Shown here piece by piece: positions 8,033 to 13,946 of a stretch of DNA of 13,946 nt. The notes beneath the pieces were generated by a model. It worked only from the letters and a program-made list of their open reading frames with translations. It searched no databases and had not been told where the DNA came from. This DNA comes from a bacterium. Lineage in GTDB: Bacteria; Verrucomicrobiota; Kiritimatiellia; UBA8416. Position numbers and translations under genes: made by a program. Position 1 is the stretch's first letter. Each line of letters starts with the position of its first letter. The DNA lies in assembly GCA_020048935.1 (NCBI GenBank), contig JAIFLS010000221.1:1691-15636 (forward strand). Reading direction: 5' to 3'.

Positions 8033-8167
8033 TTCGCGGTTGAAAAGGATTTTAGATGGCAACCAAGACCAAACTGGAACTGACGTGGATCGGGAAGGAC
8101 GTGCGGCCAAAGCTGGAGCCGAGAATTCTGCTCGAAGACTCGGCGAAGAGCTATCACGCGAAGCATC
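8033..8167 (+). repeat. Downstream copy of the mod leader and 5' coding end
   Basis: Partner of the segment at 4286-4420. Here it forms the intact leader and first codons of the working mod gene. The bases upstream (7998-8032) share nothing visible with those upstream of the other copy, so the homology edge is sharp at TTCGCGG. Confidence 0.85.
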
Positions 8168-9729
8168 AGGTGTCGGAGAATGACCTGTTCGATAACCGGC
8201 TGATTTTCGGCGACAACCTGCTCGCCCTCAAAGCCCTCGAACAGGAGTTCGCCGGCAAGATCAAATGCGTCTTCATTGACCCTCCGTACAACACAGGATC
8301 CGCGTTCAAGCAGTATGATGATGGCGTCGAACATTCCATCTGGCTGTCTTTGATACGGGATCGGCTGGAGATTATGCGGCGGTTGCTCAAAGAGAATGGT
8401 TCGTTGTGGATCACTATAGATGACAGTGAGTGCCACTACCTCAAAGTTCTCTGCGACGAAATCTTCGGACGAACGAATTTCGTTGCAAACTGTGTGTGGC
8501 AGAAGAAGTCATCGCCTCAACCCAACGCAGTGTGGCTATCTGATAGCCACGATCATGTCCTTGTATACGCCAAAGATAAGAGTATCTGGCGCCCTGGGAG
8601 GCTTGATCGAACAGAAGAACATGATTCTATCTACCGACACTCTGATGAATGGGATGGCGTTGACGAAAACGGTAAGGCATACGGAAGAGGCCCTTGGTTT
8701 CCAGGCGATTCCACTGCCAGTCTTCGCGGTGGTCAACGGGGTGCACAATTTGCGCGAACCGGGCAATCTCCCAATCTCTACGAGATTACCGCCCCCTCTG
8801 GCCGAAAAATAGAGCCCCCGGCGGGAACCTGTTGGCGATTCAGTAAAGAGCGCATGCAGGAGATGATCACAGCCCACAGGATTACATTCGGGAAAGGTGG
8901 TAACAATCGTCCATGCGTAAAACGCTTCCTCTCCGAATTAGAAGGAAAGGGCGTAGTGGCAATGACCGTCTGGCATTACAAAGACGTTGGCGAGAATCGG
9001 GTGGCTGCCCAAGAGGTCAAGAGCTTCAATCCTTCCGATCCGTTTACCACACCGAAGCCGGAACGGCTGATTAATCGCGTATTATCTCTTGCCTCCGATC
9101 CTGGCGACTGGGTGCTCGACTCGTTTGCCGGATCGGGAACGACGGGAGCGGTGGCGCACAAGATGGGGCGGCGGTGGATCATGGTGGAGCTGGGGGAGCA
9201 CTGTCATACGCATATCATTCCGCGCCTGAAGAAGGTCATTGATGGCGAGGATGCCGGCGGAATCACCAAGGCCGTTGACTGGAAGGGCGGCGGCGGGTTC
9301 CGCTATTACCGGCTGGCACCGTCGCTGCTGGAGAAGGACCAGTGGGATCGCTGGGTGATCAATCCGGAGTTCAATGCCGCGATGCTGGCCGAAGCGGCCT
9401 GCAAGCTGGAAGGTTTTACCTACGCCCCGAGCGATTCGATCTACTGGATGCAGGGGTATTCCACCGAGCGGGATTTCATCTATGTGACGACGCAGAATCT
9501 TTCCGCCGATCAACTGGCGCAGCTTTCCGACGAAGTCGGGCCGGAGCGGTCGCTGCTGGTGCTCTGTTCCGCCTTCCGGGGCCGCGCCGACCAGTGGCCG
9601 AATCTGACCGTGAAGAAGATTCCGAAACAGGTGCTTTCGCGCTGCGAGTGGGCGCACGACGACTATTCGCTCCAGGTCGAGAACCTCCCCAAAGCCCCAG
9701 CCAAACCAGGGCAGATGGAGCTGCTTTGA
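8056..9729 (+). CDS. mod: Type III restriction-modification methyltransferase (Mod)
   Basis: A 557-residue beta-class adenine-N6 DNA methyltransferase. Catalytic motif IV, DPPYNTG, begins at Asp75 and follows a GDNLLALKAL segment (52-61). The SAM-binding motif I, FAGSGT, comes later at 357-362 (the beta-class order), followed by GRRWIMVELGEHC. Residues of about 125-310 between the two are the likely target recognition domain; this stretch is visibly poorer in GC than both flanks, as expected when recognition domains are exchanged between alleles. The C terminus ends GQMELL, a usual kind of ending for such proteins. ATG 8056 has AAGGAT 8 bp upstream. Mod protects host DNA and gives specificity to the Mod-Res complex; res lies about 590 bp downstream. 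The stop codon context resembles a +1 frameshift site. Confidence 0.93.
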   Translation: MATKTKLELTWIGKDVRPKLEPRILLEDSAKSYHAKHQVSENDLFDNRLIFGDNLLALKALEQEFAGKIKCVFIDPPYNTGSAFKQYDDGVEHSIWLSLIRDRLEIMRRLLKENGSLWITIDDSECHYLKVLCDEIFGRTNFVANCVWQKKSSPQPNAVWLSDSHDHVLVYAKDKSIWRPGRLDRTEEHDSIYRHSDEWDGVDENGKAYGRGPWFPGDSTASLRGGQRGAQFARTGQSPNLYEITAPSGRKIEPPAGTCWRFSKERMQEMITAHRITFGKGGNNRPCVKRFLSELEGKGVVAMTVWHYKDVGENRVAAQEVKSFNPSDPFTTPKPERLINRVLSLASDPGDWVLDSFAGSGTTGAVAHKMGRRWIMVELGEHCHTHIIPRLKKVIDGEDAGGITKAVDWKGGGGFRYYRLAPSLLEKDQWDRWVINPEFNAAMLAEAACKLEGFTYAPSDSIYWMQGYSTERDFIYVTTQNLSADQLAQLSDEVGPERSLLVLCSAFRGRADQWPNLTVKKIPKQVLSRCEWAHDDYSLQVENLPKAPAKPGQMELL

Positions 9730-9730
9730 A
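9717..9730 (+). promoter_or_regulatory. Possible +1 frameshift site at the mod stop
   Basis: The end of mod reads ATG GAG CTG CTT TGA A. An SD-like GGAG (9717-9720), a 3-base spacer, CTT and the stop TGA stand in the same register as AGGGGG-TAT-CTT-TGA in prfB, where the ribosome slips forward one base. A +1 slip here moves into the frame of the winged-helix fragment at 9728-9955, giving a protein of about 632 residues. The base after TGA is A, not C as in prfB. The arrangement is seen directly; the function is speculative, because mod-type C termini often end this way by themselves. Confidence 0.3.
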
Positions 9731-9955
9731 AAAGCTGCGGATAGGCAGTACGAGATAATTGCATTCGTAAAAACACATGGGAAAATAAACAATGCGGACT
9801 GTCAGCAAGAATGGGGTGTATCCCGGAATACTGCGAGCAGAGACATGGAAGAGCTGTGCGGCAAAGGTATTCTGCTCAAGGTCGGTACCACCGGCAAAGG
9901 GACTCATTACGTTTTTAATCGGAAACGCACCATAAACGCACCAAACACACCATGA
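9728..9955 (+). pseudogene. Orphan winged-helix fragment without start codon
   Basis: One frame, open from within the end of mod to TGA 9953-9955, encodes about 75 residues that read as a classic winged helix: KAADRQYEIIAF as helix 1, HGKINNADC as the turn, VSRNTASRDMEEL as the recognition helix and a wing ending TGKGTHYVF. Such domains form the C terminus of AlbA_2/AAA_4-type ATP-binding proteins and of Fic-like proteins often found in restriction loci. There is no ATG, GTG or TTG in frame before the recognition helix, so it cannot be translated alone as a full domain. It is either the 3' relic of a gene that once lay between mod and res, or a Mod extension reached by frameshifting. Its last ten or so codons run into the 45-bp repeat, which supplies the stop. 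It is also more AT-rich than the end of mod. Confidence 0.65.
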
Positions 9956-10042
9956 AAGTATCTCGCCAAACGCACCATAAACGCACCAAACACACCATGA
10001 AAGTATCTCGCCAAACGCACCATAAACGCACCAAACGCACCA
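9923..10042. repeat. 45-bp tandem repeat, about 2.7 copies
   Basis: Two identical 45-bp units at 9923-9967 and 9968-10012 and a partial third at 10013-10042. Each unit contains three variants of a 10-11 bp sub-unit (AAACGCACCAT, AAACGCACC, AAACACACCAT) followed by GAAAGTATCTCGCC. Because 45 is a multiple of three, the array creates long open frames on both strands; these look like low-complexity artefacts. A partial echo, CTCGCCAAACACGC, follows at 10061-10074. Confidence 0.92.
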
Positions 10043-10049
10043 ATAGATG

Positions 10050-10065
10050 GGCGAGGAACCTCGCC
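10050..10065. other. Perfect GC-rich palindrome
   Basis: GGCGAGG-AA-CCTCGCC forms a hairpin of at least six GC-rich pairs with a GAAC tetraloop. No T-run follows, so it is not a standard intrinsic terminator. It shares CTCGCCAAAC with the adjacent tandem repeat and may belong to the same repeat element. Confidence 0.5.
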
Positions 10066-10111
10066 AAACACGCTACGAAGTACGTACTGGCACATACGGA
10101 GGACCGAAATG

Positions 10112-10154
10112 AATCTTCCGATAATCTTCCGATCTTTTCCCCCAATCTTCCGAT
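10112..10154. repeat. Three phased AATCTTCCGAT repeats
   Basis: Exact 11-mers begin at 10112, 10123 and 10144. The spacings of 11 and 21 bp are one and two helical turns, so all three copies lie on one face of the DNA, as is common for iteron-like operators. The binding protein is unknown; the array is about 165 bp before res. Confidence 0.7.
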
Positions 10155-10229
10155 CACGGGAACTCGTTGCGGCTCACAAAATAGAAGTCCATATCTCTCT
10201 TTCAGGTCAGAAAGTCGCGATATGAAAAT

Positions 10230-10285
10230 CCATAGTTCATTTTGGCAGATGAAAAGTGAACTATAGAAAGCCATAGTTCATTTTG
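10230..10285. promoter_or_regulatory. Alternating hairpins before res
   Basis: CCATAGTTCATTTTG occurs at 10230-10244 and again at 10271-10285. Between them lies the inverted form AAAAGTGAACTATAG (10252-10266). The middle arm can pair with the first copy (10232-10243 with 10253-10264, 12 pairs including one G-U, 9-base loop) or, over about 8 bases, with the second (10257-10264 with 10273-10280), but not with both. The res start is 35 bp further on. Either a protein-binding site cluster or an RNA switch in the leader is possible. Confidence 0.5.
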
Positions 10286-10319
10286 AGGCGCTGAATAGTG
10301 ATTTAGGAAAGGAAGAGGA

Positions 10320-12998
10320 ATGAACCGTCACGTTAATGCCATATCAGGCCGGTTGAGTCTGCGCCCGCCCCAGCGCCGTTCGCTGGAGATCCTTGACCGG
10401 GTGATGGAAATCCTTCCCGAAGACGGCAATGCCGATCTTCAGGCGAAGATGGCCGCCATTTGCGCCGAGTTCCCGTCGGTGACCGACTTCGAGCGTGAAT
10501 TCCCGTCGCTCTGCTTTGCGCTGGCGACCGGCGTGGGCAAAACCCGTTTAATGGGCGCGTTTATCAGCTATCTGCATCTGGCGCACGGGATCAACAACTT
10601 CTTTGTGATGGCTCCGAATCTGACGATCTACAAGAAGCTGATCGCCGACTTCACGCCGAATACACCCAAATATGTTTTCAAGGGTATTGCCGAGTTCGCC
10701 ACCGATACGCCGGAAATCATTACCGGCGATGACTACGAGGCCAAGGCGGGAACGCTGTTCGACCAGGTCCTGCGCTGCAAGATCAATATCTTCAACATCT
10801 CGAAGATCAATTCCGAGGTACGCGGCGGCAAGTCGCCGCGCATCAAGCGGCTGTCGGAATACATCGGCCAAAGCTATTTCGAATACCTGGCCGAACTGCC
10901 TGATCTGGTACTGATCATGGATGAATCCCACCGCTACCGGGCCTCGGCTGGCATCCGCGCGATCAATGAGCTGAAACCGGTCCTGGGGCTGGAATTGACC
11001 GCCACCCCGTTTGTTGAAACAAGCAAGGGGGCCATCGCGTTTAAAAATGTGATCATCGACTATCCGCTGGGACAGGCCATGACGGACGGTTTCGTGAAGG
11101 AACCTGCGGTTGTCACCCGCAAGAACTTCAATCCGGCGGGAATGACCGTCGAGGCTGTTGAGGATATGAAGCTGCGGGACGGTATCAGCCTGCACGAAAG
11201 CGTGAAAGTCGAGCTGGAGACCTATGCGCGGGAAACCGGCAATCCGATTGTGAAGCCGTTCCTGCTGGTGATCGCCCGCGATACCACGCATGCCAGCCAA
11301 CTGGAAAAGCTGATCAAATCGGATGACTTCTTCGAGGGTCGCTACAAGGAGAAGGTCATCCAGGTTGACTCCAGCAAGACCGGCTCGGATGAGGATGAGA
11401 TGGTCGAGAAGCTCCTACGGGTTGAGCATTACGAGTCGCCGACCGAGATCGTGATCCATGTCAACATGCTCAAGGAAGGCTGGGACGTAACCAATCTGTA
11501 CACCATCGTTCCGTTGCGGGCGGCCAACGCCCGCATTCTGATCGAACAATCCATCGGCCGCGGCCTGCGCCTTCCGTACGGGAAACGGACCGGTGTGACA
11601 GCGGTGGATCGCCTGAACATTGTCGCCCACGACAAGTTCCAGGAGATTATCGACGAGGCCAGCAAACCGGATTCAACCATTCGGTTGCAGCAGGTCGTGC
11701 TCGACCCCGGGCAGGTCGCACAGAAAACCGTGTCCGTCGTGTCTCAGTCGCGGCTGGCCTCCCGGCTTGGTTTTATTCCAGATCAGACGACGGCCAGCAC
11801 ATTTATTCCCAAATCAAGCGAAACCCCGTTGTTCGCAAACGCCGAGGACCAACGGGTGGCCCGGATTGCCTACACGGTGATCAGCAAGCTGGGCGACCAG
11901 CCTCAGACGCTGCCATCCTCATCCATGCTTCAGGATCAGGACATACAGCGGCTGATTGTCCGGGAGGTGGAAGAAGGCTACCGCCCGAGGCAGATCGAGA
12001 TGGGCGGAATCATTGAAAAGCCGGATATCGCGTCCATTGTGGCAAGGACCTCCGCCCTGGTAACAAAGCAGACCATAGACATTCCACGTATTCTGGTTGT
12101 GCCGGTCGGCGAGGTGAAGTGCGGGTTCAAGCCCTTCACGCTCAAGCTGGATACGCTGAACTATCCGGTACCGGATGACGATCTGTGGATACGGCATCTG
12201 CGGACATCGCAGCTTGATGTGCTGACACTGGGAAAGAGCGAAGACGGGGATGCCCGGCTGGAAGACTTCATCGTCAGCGGGCTGGTTGATTTCGACGATG
12301 TTTCCTACGACGACAACGCCGACCTGCTTTACAACCTTGCCGACCAGACCATCCGGCATTTCCGGTCGATGGGTCGCTCCGATGAAGACATCTCAAAAAC
12401 GTTCCGGTGCCACCAGAAACAGATTGCCCAGTTTATCCACGCCCAGATGCAGGATCACTACTGGGAGGAATCCGCCGGTGTGGAGGTGAAAATCAGCAAG
12501 GGCTTCACCGAACTCAAGCAGAGTGCCTACACGGCCTCCGCGACCAATCCGGTGCATGATTTCCGGCAAGCGCCGGACGACAAGAGCAATATGGCGAAAT
12601 ATCTTTTCGGCGGGTTCAGCCGTTGCCTTTACGACGTCCAGAAATTCCAGTCAGATGCCGAGCGAAAACTCGCTGTGATTCTGGAACGGGACGCGATCAA
12701 ATGGTTCAAGCCAGCCAAGGGGCAGTTCCAGATTTACTATAAAAGCGGTGCCGATCATCCGGAATACCAGCCGGACTTTGTGGCCGAAACCGAGACCTGC
12801 ATCTACATGCTGGAACCAAAGGCACGCAACGAGATGGATGACGCCGTTGTCGGTGCCAAGCGCGATGTCGCCGTCGCATGGTGCAAGAACGCCAGCGACT
12901 ATGCGGCCACTTGCGGTGGAAAGCCTTGGAAATATGTGCTCATACCGCACGATGTAATCTCGGAAAACATGACCGTGGCAGGACTTGCCAGTCGCTAA
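10320..12998 (+). CDS. res: Type III restriction enzyme helicase-endonuclease subunit (Res)
   Basis: An 892-residue superfamily 2 helicase fused to a nuclease. Motif I ATGVGKT at 69-75, motif II DESH at 201-204, motif III TAT at 227-229, motif VI QSIGRGLR at 410-417, preceded by a GWDVTNL motif V. The C-terminal nuclease shows the PD-(D/E)xK pattern: Pro818-Asp819 in YQPDFV and Glu832-Pro-Lys834 in LEPKAR. All catalytic residues are present, so the enzyme looks active. Res uses ATP to move or diffuse along DNA with Mod and cuts beside the recognition site when two sites meet. ATG 10320 follows a very strong AGGAAGAGGA. The GC is high, like the 3' part of mod, and unlike ietAS. The gene ends 3 bp before the convergent dehydrogenase gene. 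Confidence 0.93.
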   Translation: MNRHVNAISGRLSLRPPQRRSLEILDRVMEILPEDGNADLQAKMAAICAEFPSVTDFEREFPSLCFALATGVGKTRLMGAFISYLHLAHGINNFFVMAPNLTIYKKLIADFTPNTPKYVFKGIAEFATDTPEIITGDDYEAKAGTLFDQVLRCKINIFNISKINSEVRGGKSPRIKRLSEYIGQSYFEYLAELPDLVLIMDESHRYRASAGIRAINELKPVLGLELTATPFVETSKGAIAFKNVIIDYPLGQAMTDGFVKEPAVVTRKNFNPAGMTVEAVEDMKLRDGISLHESVKVELETYARETGNPIVKPFLLVIARDTTHASQLEKLIKSDDFFEGRYKEKVIQVDSSKTGSDEDEMVEKLLRVEHYESPTEIVIHVNMLKEGWDVTNLYTIVPLRAANARILIEQSIGRGLRLPYGKRTGVTAVDRLNIVAHDKFQEIIDEASKPDSTIRLQQVVLDPGQVAQKTVSVVSQSRLASRLGFIPDQTTASTFIPKSSETPLFANAEDQRVARIAYTVISKLGDQPQTLPSSSMLQDQDIQRLIVREVEEGYRPRQIEMGGIIEKPDIASIVARTSALVTKQTIDIPRILVVPVGEVKCGFKPFTLKLDTLNYPVPDDDLWIRHLRTSQLDVLTLGKSEDGDARLEDFIVSGLVDFDDVSYDDNADLLYNLADQTIRHFRSMGRSDEDISKTFRCHQKQIAQFIHAQMQDHYWEESAGVEVKISKGFTELKQSAYTASATNPVHDFRQAPDDKSNMAKYLFGGFSRCLYDVQKFQSDAERKLAVILERDAIKWFKPAKGQFQIYYKSGADHPEYQPDFVAETETCIYMLEPKARNEMDDAVVGAKRDVAVAWCKNASDYAATCGGKPWKYVLIPHDVISENMTVAGLASR

Positions 12999-13001
12999 AA
13001 G

Positions 13002-13946
13002 CTACTTGAGGCAGCCGGCTTGCCAGAGGGTGGCGGGGGAGATTGCCGATTGGATCTCTTTCTCCGTGCGCGCTGGTGTCCAGTGGTGTTCGGTGGCCAT
13101 GACTTCGGCTGCGAGCTTTACTTGCCGGATGTCGGTCGGGCCGGCGGTGGCCATGCCGGTGCGGCGGTAGAGCAGGTCCCCGAGCGTCAGCGGCATCTCG
13201 CTGCGGATGACGAACAGCAGTTCCGCGCGCAGCAGTGCGTCACGATCATTCAGCGGTCGTTGTCCGGCCTGCGCCAGCTTGAAAATGGCTTCCGCTTCCG
13301 TGCCGTAGAAAGCCAGCAGCCGTTCGCGTATGTCCGCTGGCACGGCGGCATACTTGGTGGCTGCGGTTTGTCTGAACGCATGAAGATCAGGGATGTCGCC
13401 GCCCGGAAGCGGGGTCTTTGCGGTGCGCGATGGACGCAGGGGCTTGCCGAACCGCGGGGCGAGTTTGCCGATGACGGTCTCGGCCACGCCGCGGGCGGTG
13501 GTGTATTTGATGCCGAGCACGGAGGCCAGTCCCTCGATGCCGTCGGTGCTGGCATGGTCGACAAAGCGGTAGTGCCGCAGCAGCTTGGGTTCCTGATCAG
13601 GCAACGGGGGCTGGCGGCAGGGTAGGATGACGGCCAGGATGTCATCGCGTGTGATGCGCACGTCCGGCAGGCAGGTGTTCAACGCGTCGAGGTAGGCGGC
13701 GATGTCGTCATCGGTAACGGCCAGCCCGTCCGCCGATCCTTGGTGGGCTCGGTAGTAGGTTCCTGCCATGGTGACACCACGCCAGGGGACGAAGAAATAC
13801 AGCCGGCCGTTACCCTTTGCCTGCAGTCCGGCGGCATGGGTGGTCACGGGCCAGTTCCTGATAATGATGTTCATCGCCAGCGCCAGATGGGTGGTCTTGA
13901 AATCGACCGGTCGCCCCAGGCTGGCCAGCAGTTCCGTTTCCCAGGG
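13002..13946 (-). CDS. glpD: FAD-dependent glycerol-3-phosphate dehydrogenase, C-terminal part
   Basis: The minus-strand frame is open from the right window edge to TAG at 13004-13002, giving 314 residues; the N-terminal FAD-binding part lies outside. The visible part fits the second half of GlpD/GlpA-type enzymes. A substrate-domain segment reads YFFVPWRGVTMAGTYYR. The RHYRFVDH...GIEGLASVLGIKYTTARGVAE stretch matches the conserved GLISVxGVKYTTAR region where the FAD domain closes. After that comes the C-terminal helical DAO_C domain, with a LLYRRTGMAT segment and WTPARTEKEI near the end. The enzyme oxidises glycerol-3-phosphate to dihydroxyacetone phosphate and passes electrons to the quinone pool. 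It converges with res, with only 3 bp between the stops and no visible terminator. It is likely the ordinary chromosomal neighbour on the right of the island; GlpD as opposed to GlpA is a guess. Confidence 0.8.
   Translation of the reverse strand, partial: PWETELLASLGRPVDFKTTHLALAMNIIIRNWPVTTHAAGLQAKGNGRLYFFVPWRGVTMAGTYYRAHQGSADGLAVTDDDIAAYLDALNTCLPDVRITRDDILAVILPCRQPPLPDQEPKLLRHYRFVDHASTDGIEGLASVLGIKYTTARGVAETVIGKLAPRFGKPLRPSRTAKTPLPGGDIPDLHAFRQTAATKYAAVPADIRERLLAFYGTEAEAIFKLAQAGQRPLNDRDALLRAELLFVIRSEMPLTLGDLLYRRTGMATAGPTDIRQVKLAAEVMATEHHWTPARTEKEIQSAISPATLWQAGCLK

Larger units (their letters stand above)
9956..10319. other. Non-coding region between the mod locus and res
   Basis: A gap of 364 bases with no supportable gene. 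From left to right it holds the rest of the 45-bp tandem array, a strong short hairpin (10050-10065), three phased copies of AATCTTCCGAT (10112-10154), two copies of CCATAGTTCATTTTG with an inverted copy between them (10230-10285), and the res ribosome binding site AGGAAAGGAAGAGGA just before 10320. I could not assign a convincing -35/-10 promoter. Confidence 0.7.

Noticed and set aside
9082..9792. Long minus-strand frame of 236 codons opposite mod
   Set aside because: A shadow of the GC-rich mod coding strand; the mod motifs on the plus strand are decisive.
9923..10042. CRISPR array
   Set aside because: The repeats are adjacent and identical with no unique spacers, and no cas genes are present.
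9952..10266. Plus-strand frame of 104 codons starting in the tandem repeat, overlapping the winged-helix stop as ATGA
   Set aside because: Its first third is the repeat itself (a basic low-complexity stretch), there is no ribosome binding site, and the rest has no recognisable pattern. The ATGA recurs in every repeat unit.
9907..10274. Minus-strand frames with a 15-residue repeat (VFGAFMVRLARYFHG)
   Set aside because: Produced by the 45-bp period being divisible by three; no start context and low complexity. Treated as an artefact of the DNA repeat.
13020..13625. Plus-strand frame of 201 codons opposite the dehydrogenase
   Set aside because: Shadow of the GC-rich minus-strand gene; Gly/Arg/Ala-rich translation without any recognisable domain.

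Overview
The window is a stretch of bacterial chromosome carrying a compact defence island. The island is bounded by two housekeeping genes, both on the minus strand and both cut by the window edges. On the left is the N-terminal half of a secreted SIMPL-domain (DUF541) protein. On the right is the C-terminal part of an FAD-dependent glycerol-3-phosphate dehydrogenase. Everything between them (618-12998) reads on the plus strand. Moderate GC that changes from module to module, AGGAG-type ribosome binding sites and a Sec-type signal peptide fit a Gram-negative or PVC-like environmental bacterium. I cannot fix the phylum from the sequence, and I see no integrase, transposase, tRNA or attachment site.

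Layout of the island: (1) 618-2330, a single-chain DUF262 + DUF1524/HNH protein of the GmrSD (type IV restriction) kind. (2) 2391-4285, an SMC/OLD-like ATPase followed two bases later by a DUF4276 TOPRIM-like protein, a split ATPase-nuclease pair resembling PARIS or OLD systems but not one I can name. (3) 4286-4518, a short relic of the 5' end of a type III methyltransferase gene. (4) 4533-7997, an AAA+ ATPase and a subtilisin-like protease that match the IetA-IetS pair, known from plasmid stability on pTiC58 and listed among antiphage systems. (5) 8056-12998, a type III restriction-modification system (mod, res). Its two genes are separated by about 590 bases that hold an orphan winged-helix coding fragment, a 45-bp tandem repeat, phased short repeats and a hairpin.

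The most informative signals are outside the ordinary genes. The first 36 codons and the leader of mod are present twice, once on each side of ietAS. The two copies differ mainly at synonymous positions, so ietAS appears to have arrived by exchange between two diverged mod loci. At the end of mod, the stop sits in an SD-spacer-CTT-TGA arrangement like the prfB frameshift site. A +1 shift there would enter exactly the frame of the orphan winged helix, which has no start codon of its own. The region before res also carries helically phased 11-bp repeats and two mutually exclusive hairpins, a plausible control region for the restriction subunit.

Likely joint role: layered nucleic-acid defence. 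Modification-dependent cleavage (GmrSD-like), ATPase-gated nuclease or toxin action (ATPase-DUF4276), ATPase-controlled proteolysis (IetAS) and sequence-specific restriction (Mod-Res) are all co-directional and partly coupled.
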